A stretch of 8,260 nt of DNA from contig USPQ01000111.1 of assembly GCA_900556625.1 (NCBI GenBank), forward strand, positions 1 to 8,260. Direction: 5' to 3'. A program made the translations under genes and the position numbers. Shown piece after piece: positions 1-5,396 of the stretch (within the stretch, counting starts at the first letter, position 1; the number at the start of each line of letters is the position of its first letter). The notes beneath the pieces are model-generated. The model did no database searches and was not told where the DNA came from. It saw only the letters and a list, made by a program, of their open reading frames with translations. This stretch comes from an uncultured Bacteroides sp. (lineage in GTDB: Bacteria; Bacteroidota; Bacteroidia; Bacteroidales; Bacteroidaceae).

Positions 1-23
1 ATTGTGAAATTCCAAGAATAGAA

Positions 24-48
24 TAGTTTAGTTAAGTCTAGTTTAGTT
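24..48. repeat. Two direct copies of TAGTTTAGTT at the left edge
   Basis: TAGTTTAGTT occurs at 24-33 and again at 39-48, a 15-base spacing. The stretch is AT-rich and lies outside any gene. Short spaced direct repeats near an integrase gene can be arm-type binding sites for the recombinase, but that role is inference; the repeat is low-complexity and could be chance. Confidence 0.35.
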
Positions 49-52
49 TTTG

Positions 53-65
53 TGTTGATCGGAAG
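53..65 (+). repeat. 13-bp direct repeat, left copy (TGTTGATCGGAAG)
   Basis: TGTTGATCGGAAG is found here and again at 2495-2507 in the same orientation. The two copies lie on either side of the integrase, the two small genes and the candidate small RNA. The left copy runs into the 5' arm of the terminator hairpin that follows, so part of its sequence may be kept for that reason. An attachment-site role is possible but not shown. Confidence 0.5.
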
Positions 66-100
66 CCTGCGAGCGAGCATGAGCTTCCGATTTTTATTTT
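58..100 (+). terminator. Rho-independent terminator, plus strand
   Basis: ATCGGAAGC (58-66) pairs perfectly with GCTTCCGAT (83-91) around a 16-base GC-rich loop, and TTTTATTTTATT follows directly. The T tract is on the plus side only, so it probably ends a transcript entering from the left of the window. The rest of 92-313 holds no gene I can support. Confidence 0.7.
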
Positions 101-197
101 ATTGATATACAGTATATTAAAAGCACAATCGAACTATTTTTCCTATCAATTAGTAGTCTATAATAGAGAGCAAAAACGTCACTTTTGACGCTATAAA

Positions 198-217
198 ATG
201 GTCGGATTATGGTCGGA
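198..217 (+). repeat. Tandem ATGGTCGGA repeat upstream of the integrase
   Basis: ATGGTCGGA occurs at 198-206 and 209-217, and a third partial copy (ATGGTCG) starts at 274. The copies lie 40-120 bases before the integrase start. This placement would suit recombinase or excisionase binding sites or an operator for the integrase gene. No clear TAnnTTTG promoter box is seen here, so how the integrase is transcribed is not evident. Confidence 0.4.
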
Positions 218-313
218 AAATTCCCCGATTAGAATCTGATTATAAGTAAATTACAATAGGATGTTAAAAAAATAATGGTCGAAAACGCCATTTTTACCCT
301 AAAAACACAAATT

Positions 314-1498
314 ATGGCTACATTAACATTGGTAATAGTTCCCGCAAAAAGGTTATCAGACGGGACACACAAAATAAGAATTCGAGTCGCACACAACTCT
401 GAAACGAGATTCATCACCACGGATATAGTGGTAAGGGAAAACGAGTTTAAGAACGGTAAAATAGTACACCGTCCAGACAAGGATTTTCTCAATACAAAAT
501 TACAACAGCTATACAACCTTTATTTCAAGCGATACATGGAACTGGACTACCCTGATTCGCTCACGTGCACGCAATTAGTCAAAATGATAACTAACCCGTT
601 AAACGGAGAAAAGCATCGTAAGTTCGAGGATATCGTGGATGAATATCTGTCCCAAATAGATGAAGAAGAACGTACCAAGACATACAAACTCTATCGGCTG
701 GCCACAAACAAGTTTATGCAATTCATCGGGAACGGTTCTCTCATGGAACATATTACCCCTATCAGAATGAACCAGTACATATCATGGCTCAAAAAGACAA
801 AGCTGTCAAGCACCACAATCAACATCTACATAACCCTGCTAAAGGTTATCATTAACTATGCTATAAAGATGAGATACGTCACCTACGATATCGACCCTTT
901 CATCACAGCCAGAATTCCATCAGCCCAAAAGAGGGAAACGCAAATCACCGTCGAAGAACTCAAGACAATCAGGGACGCCAATTTAGAGCATTACAATCTC
1001 AACGTCACACGGGACATTTTCATGCTTACTTATTATCTTGCCGGCATGAACCTAGTAGACATACTAGCATACGATTTCCGGACGGATGAAATAAACTACA
1101 TCCGAAAAAAGACCAAAAACACCAAAGAGGGGGACTCCCTGATTTCCTTTTCCATTCCCGAAGAAGCAAAGCCCATTATAAAAAAGTATATGAAAAAGAA
1201 TACAGGGAAAATCATATTCGGGAAATACAAGAACTATACCTCCTGCTATAACCTGCTGGCCAGGAAAATCAGTCAATTAGGCAAGGTGGCAGGAATCAGG
1301 CATAAATTCACCCTATATTCAGCCCGCAAATCTTTCGTCCAACATGGATATGACCTGGGAATTCCTCTTAGTACACTGGAATACTGTATCGGGCAATCAA
1401 TGAAAGAAGATAGACCAATCTTCAACTATGTCACAATAATGAGAAAACACGCTGATAAAGCAATCAGGGAAATACTTGACAACTTGAAAAATGAATAA
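314..1498 (+). CDS. Tyrosine recombinase (phage integrase), 394 aa
   Basis: This is a site-specific tyrosine recombinase that would integrate and excise the phage chromosome at att sites. I chose the ATG at 314: the protein then begins MATLTLVIVPAKRLSDGTHK, the usual start of Bacteroidales integrases with an arm-binding N-terminal domain. An in-frame ATG at 275 would add 13 unrelated residues. The layout is an arm-binding domain (about 1-90), a SAM-like core-binding domain (about 100-200) and a catalytic domain (about 215-390). In the catalytic domain, YSARKSF carries the second conserved Arg (about residue 338) and the nucleophile is probably the Tyr in FNYVTI (about 372). Other expected residues are not canonical: the first Arg position reads Ala (YLAGMN, about 243), the His of HxxR reads Tyr, and the LGH motif reads IGQS. 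I recall the same pattern in related Bacteroidales integrases, so it probably marks a subfamily rather than decay. The gene is intact and sits alone on its strand before a separate promoter. Confidence 0.93.
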   Translation: MATLTLVIVPAKRLSDGTHKIRIRVAHNSETRFITTDIVVRENEFKNGKIVHRPDKDFLNTKLQQLYNLYFKRYMELDYPDSLTCTQLVKMITNPLNGEKHRKFEDIVDEYLSQIDEEERTKTYKLYRLATNKFMQFIGNGSLMEHITPIRMNQYISWLKKTKLSSTTINIYITLLKVIINYAIKMRYVTYDIDPFITARIPSAQKRETQITVEELKTIRDANLEHYNLNVTRDIFMLTYYLAGMNLVDILAYDFRTDEINYIRKKTKNTKEGDSLISFSIPEEAKPIIKKYMKKNTGKIIFGKYKNYTSCYNLLARKISQLGKVAGIRHKFTLYSARKSFVQHGYDLGIPLSTLEYCIGQSMKEDRPIFNYVTIMRKHADKAIREILDNLKNE

Positions 1499-1524
1499 TC
1501 ACATATAAAATAAATCACTAAGAA

Positions 1525-1556
1525 TTTGCATAATAACCAAATGCTTATTATCTTTG
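1525..1556 (+). promoter_or_regulatory. Bacteroidales-type promoter for the two-gene unit
   Basis: TTTG at 1525-1528 and TATCTTTG at 1549-1556 are separated by 20 bases, matching the Bacteroides sigma-ABfr consensus (TTTG at -33, TAnnTTTG at -7). Transcription would start near 1563, about 33 bases before the ATG at 1596. Just downstream is a near-perfect dyad TAAGAGTTCTTA (1567-1578) at a position where an operator would work. Confidence 0.75.
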
Positions 1557-1558
1557 TA

Positions 1559-1572
1559 GTGTCAAATAAGAG
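1559..1572 (+). repeat. 14-bp inverted repeat, left arm (GTGTCAAATAAGAG)
   Basis: GTGTCAAATAAGAG is the exact reverse complement of CTCTTATTTGACAC at 2259-2272. The left arm lies at the predicted transcription start and overlaps the TAAGAGTTCTTA dyad. The right arm lies between the stop codon of the DUF5053-like gene and its terminator. The two arms thus bracket exactly two genes. Confidence 0.7.
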
Positions 1573-1595
1573 TTCTTAATTTTAATGTTTAACTG

Positions 1596-1766
1596 ATGAA
1601 AGATGAAGAAAAAAAAGAATTAGAACAAGAGTATGAGAATTTAAAACTTCTCGCTTCATTTCACGAGGCCTATGGGGTTCCTGAAAATGCCAAAGAACGG
1701 GAAGCGCTTATAAATGACATACTCGATCGGATGAACGAAATCCAAGAGAAATTAAAAAAGTTGTAA
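1596..1766 (+). CDS. Small acidic helical protein, 56 aa, unknown function
   Basis: The frame ATG AAA GAT GAA GAA at 1596 runs to TAA at 1766 and encodes 56 residues, beginning MKDEEKKELEQEYENLKLLA and ending in EIQEKLKKL. It is rich in Glu and Lys, with no membrane segment or signal peptide, and is likely two helices (about 2-24 and 33-56) joined at a short GVPENA turn. It starts about 33 bases after a well-placed promoter and is followed after 41 bases by the DUF5053-like gene, so the two form one transcription unit. I do not recognise the family. Gene-like composition, the promoter and the partner gene support it being real; its small size is the main doubt. Confidence 0.65.
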   Translation: MKDEEKKELEQEYENLKLLASFHEAYGVPENAKEREALINDILDRMNEIQEKLKKL

Positions 1767-1773
1767 TTAACAT

Positions 1774-1791
1774 CCCTCCCTTCGGGGAGGG
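1774..1791 (+). promoter_or_regulatory. RNA hairpin with cUUCGg tetraloop between two genes
   Basis: CCCTCCC (1774-1780), loop TTCG and GGGAGGG (1785-1791) make a perfect 7-bp GC stem closed by the very stable C(UUCG)G tetraloop. It lies 8 bases after one stop codon and 16 bases before the next ATG. No U tract follows, so it is not a standard terminator. It could protect an mRNA end after cleavage or lower translation of the downstream gene. Confidence 0.65.
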
Positions 1792-1807
1792 ACAAACATT
1801 AAAAGCT

Positions 1808-2257
1808 ATGATAGATTGGAATGATTGCCTGCCAACAAAAGAAATGCAGGCTGACTTTGAAAGATTCAAAGAACTAAAAACCACAGAAGAAAAAGAAGCT
1901 TTCAAAAAGGAAATGCAGGATAAATATAATAAGCTACCGGAAGCCCAAAAGGAAGCCTACAAAAAAGCATCTGAAGCTGGGCTAAAAGCAACAGTAAATG
2001 CCTGCAATGATTATATAGAAAGAGCGGAAGAAGCCATATTACGTGATAAACTTGGAGAATTGCCCGAAGCAATCTCATTCAGTTATATTGCAAAGAAATA
2101 TTTTGGTAAAAGTAGAAACTGGCTATATCAGCGTATTAATGGGAATATAGTCAACGGGAAAAAGGCTCGCTTTACTGACAATGAACTCAAAACGTTCCTG
2201 AACGCTTTGAACGATGTTAGCGAAATGATTCATCAGACATCATTAAAAATCAGTTAA
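1808..2257 (+). CDS. DUF5053-like protein, 149 aa
   Basis: The protein has a charged, helical N-terminal half (about 10-80, rich in Lys and Glu). Its C-terminal half, from LGELPEAISFSYIAKKYFGK onward, I recognise as resembling DUF5053 proteins of Bacteroidales phages and mobile elements. Residues 92-111 (SYIAKKYFGKSRNWLYQRIN) look like a helix-turn-helix with an aromatic- and Arg-rich second helix, so DNA binding is plausible but unproven. There is no signal peptide or membrane segment. It is the second gene of a unit with the 56-residue protein and ends just before a perfect inverted repeat and a strong terminator. Its position beside the integrase suggests a lysogeny or excision role, for example repressor or directionality factor; that is inference. 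Confidence 0.8.
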   Translation: MIDWNDCLPTKEMQADFERFKELKTTEEKEAFKKEMQDKYNKLPEAQKEAYKKASEAGLKATVNACNDYIERAEEAILRDKLGELPEAISFSYIAKKYFGKSRNWLYQRINGNIVNGKKARFTDNELKTFLNALNDVSEMIHQTSLKIS

Positions 2258-2258
2258 G

Positions 2259-2272
2259 CTCTTATTTGACAC
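2259..2272 (+). repeat. 14-bp inverted repeat, right arm (CTCTTATTTGACAC)
   Basis: Exact reverse complement of the left arm at 1559-1572, starting just after the stop codon of the DUF5053-like gene and ending just before the terminator stem. In the mRNA, the 5' leader and 3' trailer could base-pair over 10 or more positions. On DNA, the arms could be two binding sites for one regulator. Confidence 0.7.
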
Positions 2273-2273
2273 C

Positions 2274-2304
2274 ATCCCTGCATTGAGCCGATGCAGGGAT
2301 TTTT
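2274..2304 (+). terminator. Rho-independent terminator of the two-gene unit
   Basis: ATCCCTGCAT (2274-2283) pairs perfectly with ATGCAGGGAT (2291-2300) around a 7-base loop, followed by TTTTATT. It lies 17 bases after the stop codon of the DUF5053-like gene. Confidence 0.88.
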
Positions 2305-2335
2305 ATTGTCTAATCGAAAAATAATTGTATCTTTG
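2305..2335 (+). promoter_or_regulatory. Promoter for the candidate small RNA
   Basis: TATCTTTG at 2328-2335 is a full match to the Bacteroides -7 box. ATTG at 2305-2308, 19 bases upstream, is a one-mismatch -33 box. No ORF starts within reach; instead a terminator follows about 75 bases later. Confidence 0.65.
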
Positions 2336-2341
2336 CAACAT

Positions 2342-2414
2342 CAAGATAATACGGACATAATTCGGATTATTTTGGTTTGACTTTGGTGAGGGGGTGGTTC
2401 CCCTCACTTTTTTT
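2342..2414 (+). ncRNA. Candidate small RNA of about 73 nt
   Basis: Between a -7 box ending at 2335 and a terminator T tract ending at 2414 lies a compact region with no ORF. The predicted RNA starts near 2342. It can form an imperfect hairpin in its 5' half (ATAAT near 2348 pairing with ATTAT near 2368, with an inner CG/CG pair) and a strong 3' terminator hairpin: GTGAGGGG (2386-2393) with CCCCTCAC (2400-2407), then TTTTTTT. The layout of promoter, hairpin, single-stranded linker and terminator suits a trans-acting regulator. I cannot name an RNA family. A short leader for a lost gene, or an attenuator, remains possible. Confidence 0.5.
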
Positions 2415-2494
2415 ATATCCACGATCGAACTTTTCATTTATATATTAGTACTATCTTATGTAAGCCTTCTTGAGAGTGTGTTGATTGTGTGTGT

Positions 2495-2507
2495 TGTTGA
2501 TCGGAAG
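2495..2507 (+). repeat. 13-bp direct repeat, right copy (TGTTGATCGGAAG)
   Basis: Second copy of the 53-65 sequence, in the gap between the small RNA and the convergent minus-strand gene. Nearby, 2420-2453 also loosely resembles 124-160 (shared cores ATCGAAC and ATTAGTA at similar spacing). This gap between integrase block and late genes is where attP normally lies in a temperate phage. The sequence alone does not prove an att site. Confidence 0.5.
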
Positions 2508-2518
2508 AATTACAAAAC

Positions 2519-2553
2519 AAAGAGGTAGCTTATTTGGCTACCTCTTTCATTTT
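2519..2553. terminator. Bidirectional terminator between convergent units
   Basis: AAAGAGGTAGC (2519-2529) pairs perfectly with GCTACCTCTTT (2537-2547) around a 7-base loop. Plus-strand readthrough meets CATTTTTTCC. On the minus strand, the stem is followed by GTTTTGTAATT. It lies between the plus-strand small RNA and the 3' end of the minus-strand gene at 2595 and can serve both. Confidence 0.8.
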
Positions 2554-2594
2554 TTCCCTGAATGGAGTCATGATTGTAATTATTCTCCATATAT

Positions 2595-3152
2595 TTATTG
2601 ATTACCTATAATCTTTCTAAAATCCAATTCTAATTTTTCAGATATTTCATCAAGCAGAGAGTCTGATTTTGTTATCAAATCTCTCATATTTTGGCATAGT
2701 TCATGATTCTTATTGTGTTCATAATCTTCTTTAAACTGAGCATACATATCAATATTTCCTCTAACACTCTTAAAGAAAGAATAAATATCATCTCTTAACT
2801 TTGGCTCAAAATATATAATATTACATTGAAAATATTCATAAGCTTCCCAAAAGGCTTGATAACTATCTACTATTTTTTTATTAGAAGGCTCTCCTTCATA
2901 TATTTTTTCATAAGGACTTATATACCTTCCAACAGCCCATTTCATTTTTTGAAATTTAGAAAATAAGACTCCAGCAGATTCACATTTTTTTTCATGTAAC
3001 TTTGAAAAACGAGTTTGTTTCTTAAATATTTTTAAATCAAGTCTTATTCTTAATATTAAGAATATAATAAACACCACTCCTGCAATAGTTACTATGGTAA
3101 GACTATACTTTCCATTTAACAAATTCATTATAATATCTAAAGCATCTTTCAT
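2595..3152 (-). CDS. Membrane-anchored protein of unknown function, 185 aa (moron-like)
   Basis: A single N-terminal membrane segment (about residues 17-36, ending in Arg-Ile-Arg) is followed by a soluble, mostly helical domain rich in Lys, Glu and aromatic residues. The predicted topology places most of the protein in the cytoplasm, though this is uncertain. I recognise no family or catalytic motif. The gene is visibly more AT-rich than its neighbours, is preceded by its own -7 box and the terminator of the lysis operon, and is followed by a bidirectional terminator. It is therefore an independent unit inserted between the lysis genes and the integrase, typical of phage morons expressed from the prophage. 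Such genes often act in superinfection exclusion or anti-phage defence. That role is inference from position and topology only. Confidence 0.8.
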   Translation of the reverse strand: MKDALDIIMNLLNGKYSLTIVTIAGVVFIIFLILRIRLDLKIFKKQTRFSKLHEKKCESAGVLFSKFQKMKWAVGRYISPYEKIYEGEPSNKKIVDSYQAFWEAYEYFQCNIIYFEPKLRDDIYSFFKSVRGNIDMYAQFKEDYEHNKNHELCQNMRDLITKSDSLLDEISEKLELDFRKIIGNQ

Positions 3153-3175
3153 TATTATATCTTTTAGTTACGTCA

Positions 3176-3183
3176 CAAAGGTA
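3176..3183 (-). promoter_or_regulatory. Promoter -7 box for the membrane-anchored protein
   Basis: The minus strand reads TACCTTTG, a full TAnnTTTG match, 24 bases before the ATG at 3152. No good TTTG box is found 19-21 bases further upstream, so the promoter may be weak or activator-dependent. Confidence 0.5.
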
Positions 3184-3225
3184 AGTTTTTAAATTTATGA
3201 TTTAGAGAGATGTCACATCAAATTG

Positions 3226-3258
3226 CAAAATAGAAAGCCCCGGCCATTCGGTCAGGGC
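3226..3258 (-). terminator. Terminator of the lysis operon
   Basis: On the minus strand, GCCCTGACC and GGCCGGGGC (spanning 3258-3237) form a stem with one A-C mismatch and one G-U pair around a GAAT loop, followed by TTTCTATTTT. It lies about 50 bases after the stop of the spanin-like gene. Confidence 0.7.
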
Positions 3259-3310
3259 ATGATTTCCGCCGTCGCGGATTTGGAATTAAAGGGATTCCGA
3301 TGTAAAAGTA

Positions 3311-3820
3311 CTACTTATTTCTCAACTTGGATACTCTCCATCCACTTATTATTAGAACTATAATACCTATATAAATTTTATCTTTATGTAAATCCCACCA
3401 TGACAGTTCAATAACCTTTTCCTTTTGCTTCAGCACTGCATCTACTTTATAATTCAAAGAATCCAGACTATTAGAAAACTGCTGTAAAGTGATAGATAAT
3501 GTTTCATCAACTTCCGTCCGTTCCTGGTCCTGCTTGGATGCAGTAGTAGTACTTTCTTTAATCGGATGTTGTTTTCCTGTTGAATCCGGAGCAGACAAGT
3601 AAACTGTTTTATTCTCAATCTTCAGATCACTCAACTTGTCAGTAGTAACCTTCGTTTGCTTACTTACATCTACTCGCAGTGATTCAATCATGCTTTGAAT
3701 ACGACTCAATTCACCGGAATAGTCTATCTGCTTTTGAGTTTCCATATTCCGGGAAGTCTTGCAGGAAGCAAACCATATTCCCGCCATCATGAACATGGTT
3801 ATATAGATTAGAGCCTTCAT
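3311..3820 (-). CDS. Putative unimolecular spanin (lipoprotein with C-terminal membrane segment), 169 aa
   Basis: Residues 1-20 form a lipoprotein signal peptide: a short basic start, a hydrophobic stretch and a lipobox-like FASC with Cys20. The middle is hydrophilic and likely coiled coil (about 35-66 and 105-138). A second hydrophobic segment (about 149-161) follows a WWDLHKDK stretch, and the protein ends in a basic tail (KLRNK). A lipid anchor in the outer membrane plus a C-terminal helix in the inner membrane is the unimolecular-spanin plan known from phage T1 gp11, which joins and fuses the two membranes in the last step of lysis. The gene follows the endolysin with a 4-base ATGA overlap, just where spanins occur. 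No sequence homology to a named spanin is claimed. Phe at lipobox -3 is slightly unusual. Alternative: an unrelated Rz-like protein. Confidence 0.75.
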   Translation of the reverse strand: MKALIYITMFMMAGIWFASCKTSRNMETQKQIDYSGELSRIQSMIESLRVDVSKQTKVTTDKLSDLKIENKTVYLSAPDSTGKQHPIKESTTTASKQDQERTEVDETLSITLQQFSNSLDSLNYKVDAVLKQKEKVIELSWWDLHKDKIYIGIIVLIISGWRVSKLRNK

Positions 3821-4398
3821 AAGCCTAGATATTTAACAATACCCTCAATATGAATCCGAGCAATATCCTCTTTGCCCTCCCGAGACAAAAGGTACTCAAC
3901 ATCCTCTTTATTGTCCTGAAAGAAGTTTTCGACCAATACTGCCGGACAATTCGTATCGCGACAGATAGCAAGATTCTGCTGCCAGTATGGTTGTCCAGGC
4001 ATAGGTTTACGGACCGATACTGGAATACTCTCTGCAACCTCTGCCAGACAACTAGCCAACTTCTTGCTATTACTTGATGCGTTGTTAGATACAAACACAC
4101 TCCATCCCTTTGCGTTCATCCAATTTGCACCGGAACCGGCAGCATTACAATGAATAGAAACTAGGATAGCCTTCTTTCCTGTCTCTTTGTAGATTGCATT
4201 AGCCCGTTGGCAACGCTCAAACAAAGGAACATCCGTATCTTCTTTCACGATCCGTTCTGCATCAATACCTTTCTTGCGCAATTCAGATACTACTCTATCA
4301 GCAATTTCCCTTGAATACGCCCACTCTCTTAATCTCCCATCTGGCGAACGTTTACCAGGTGTATTTTCACCGTGACCATTATCAATCAATATTTTCAT
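3817..4398 (-). CDS. N-acetylmuramoyl-L-alanine amidase (Amidase_3 endolysin), 193 aa
   Basis: This zinc enzyme cuts the amide bond between N-acetylmuramic acid and L-alanine in peptidoglycan. The Amidase_3 fold fills the whole protein. It starts at the IDNGHG strand with zinc ligand His9. The second ligand is Glu25 (REWAYS), the third His83 (SIHCNAA), and the catalytic Glu is Glu157 (VLVENFF). All are present, so it should be active. There is no signal peptide or separate wall-binding domain, as expected for an endolysin released by a holin. Its start overlaps the holin-like gene by 17 bases and its stop overlaps the spanin-like gene as ATGA, pointing to translational coupling in a lysis operon. 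A cell-remodelling host AmiC is unlikely given the context and the lack of a signal peptide. Confidence 0.93.
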   Translation of the reverse strand: MKILIDNGHGENTPGKRSPDGRLREWAYSREIADRVVSELRKKGIDAERIVKEDTDVPLFERCQRANAIYKETGKKAILVSIHCNAAGSGANWMNAKGWSVFVSNNASSNSKKLASCLAEVAESIPVSVRKPMPGQPYWQQNLAICRDTNCPAVLVENFFQDNKEDVEYLLSREGKEDIARIHIEGIVKYLGL

Positions 4399-4909
4399 AT
4401 CTTTCCTCTTTATCTAGTTCGTTTTCGATTCTATCAATAATTCCTTGTACATGTGTAGGCGTAGCCCGCTTAAATTCAAAACGTATTACATGGTAAATTA
4501 TACGAAACCCTTTGTTTCTAGGATAAGCAATAATCAGATTCTTAAATGCGTTCTGAAGATATACATAAGAAAATACATACGTAATAGTCTTAATAACTAA
4601 CAATGAGTTCTCACCATCTCCTATCAAGCTCATAAAGGAGAAGACTACTTCAATGATTATAAGATAGAGGAGAAGTTCGACCAAGGCATTTTTAAACTTA
4701 TCCCACTTAAAGTTTTTACAACGTATAATTGAAACACCATCAGCCCTCATTCCGCACCAAATATTAAATCCAAACATTACAACTAATGCTATAAGAAAAC
4801 CTTTAGTCGGCGTTAAATAAGCAAGAAGAGAACTGAACATCGAAACGAAAATAATTCGTATCTGGTCTACATTAAATAACTCATATAACCATCTCATAAT
4901 ATTAATCAT
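4382..4909 (-). CDS. Holin-like membrane protein, 175 aa
   Basis: Four hydrophobic segments are visible (about 18-32, 36-52, 76-96 and 102-118), followed by a charged C-terminal region of about 50 residues. The stretch TPTKGFLIALVVMFGFNIW and the small loop after it resemble the phage_holin_4 (toxin-secretion/phage lysis holin) family, though the protein is longer than most members. Holins form membrane lesions that let the endolysin reach the cell wall. The gene begins in an ATGA overlap with the upstream membrane protein and overlaps the amidase start by 17 bases, so position strongly supports the lysis role. Family assignment is from memory. Confidence 0.75.
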   Translation of the reverse strand: MINIMRWLYELFNVDQIRIIFVSMFSSLLAYLTPTKGFLIALVVMFGFNIWCGMRADGVSIIRCKNFKWDKFKNALVELLLYLIIIEVVFSFMSLIGDGENSLLVIKTITYVFSYVYLQNAFKNLIIAYPRNKGFRIIYHVIRFEFKRATPTHVQGIIDRIENELDKEERYENID

Positions 4910-5199
4910 AAAGTTACTACCAATATTGAAAACACAGTAATCAGCCCAGGAAGCAAAACAGTAGCTAATGCGTCAAGCCAATCAAAGATGAACCCGCACT
5001 TTTTCTGAATGTACTCAACCACTATTGCGGCAATGGCGGTTGTCGTTAAAGAAACAATAGCAGATTTACAGAAATCAATGCCTAATAGAAGGAAACAGAA
5101 AACAAGCATTACAACAAAGACGAACATCCCGGCTTTGACGTGTGCCGGTCGGTTAGATTGCAAAAGCCAATCATACAATACTTTTATACCCATACTCAT
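4906..5199 (-). CDS. Small membrane protein, first gene of the lysis operon, 97 aa
   Basis: After a short polar start (MSMGIKVLYDWLLQSNRPAH), three hydrophobic segments follow at about 22-43, 46-62 and 73-97. The protein nearly ends within the last one. Its size and topology fit a class I holin or a holin partner/antiholin, and it heads the lysis genes with an ATGA overlap to the next membrane protein. I do not recognise a named family. The start at 5199 is taken as first; an ATG two codons in (MGIKV) is equally possible, the kind of double start used by some holins. Confidence 0.75.
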   Translation of the reverse strand: MSMGIKVLYDWLLQSNRPAHVKAGMFVFVVMLVFCFLLLGIDFCKSAIVSLTTTAIAAIVVEYIQKKCGFIFDWLDALATVLLPGLITVFSILVVTL

Positions 5200-5234
5200 A
5201 GCGTTTAATTATTAATAAAATATTCTGTATGGAA

Positions 5235-5268
5235 CAAATGTATTGAGTATAATAACGAGTTTTACAAA
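5235..5268 (-). promoter_or_regulatory. Promoter of the lysis operon
   Basis: The minus strand reads TACATTTG (5242-5235), a full -7 match, with TTTG (5268-5265) 22 bases upstream, slightly longer than usual spacing. Transcription would start about 30 bases before the first lysis gene. The 5200-5396 gap holds this promoter and the upstream operon's terminator, and no ORF I can support. Confidence 0.6.
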
Positions 5269-5341
5269 AATGGAAAATCTTGGAAATCAATTCTATGATA
5301 AATATCTATAAAACAAGACATTATAATTTTCACTTTTTCCA

Positions 5342-5373
5342 TAAATAAAAAAGGGATGCTTGATAAGCACCCC
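5342..5373 (-). terminator. Terminator of the retroelement operon
   Basis: On the minus strand, GGGGTGCTT (5373-5365) pairs with AAGCATCCC (5361-5353) around a 3-base loop, with one G-U pair, followed by TTTTTTATTTAT. It lies 23 bases after the stop of the 92-residue gene and separates the DGR operon from the lysis operon. Confidence 0.88.
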
Positions 5374-5396
5374 TAAACAACCAACAGATTGAACTA

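Noticed and set aside
275..313. Upstream ATG of the integrase at 275
   Set aside because: The 13 added residues do not fit the family, which begins with MATLTLVIVPAK-like sequence; the ATG lies within the third ATGGTCG repeat.
229..516. 95-residue minus-strand frame over the integrase start
   Set aside because: Overlaps the conserved integrase N-terminus and has no supporting signals.
3825..4100. 91-residue frame inside the amidase gene on the same strand
   Set aside because: A frame-shifted shadow of a gene whose zinc and catalytic residues are all intact in the main frame; rich in Arg and Leu without a motif.
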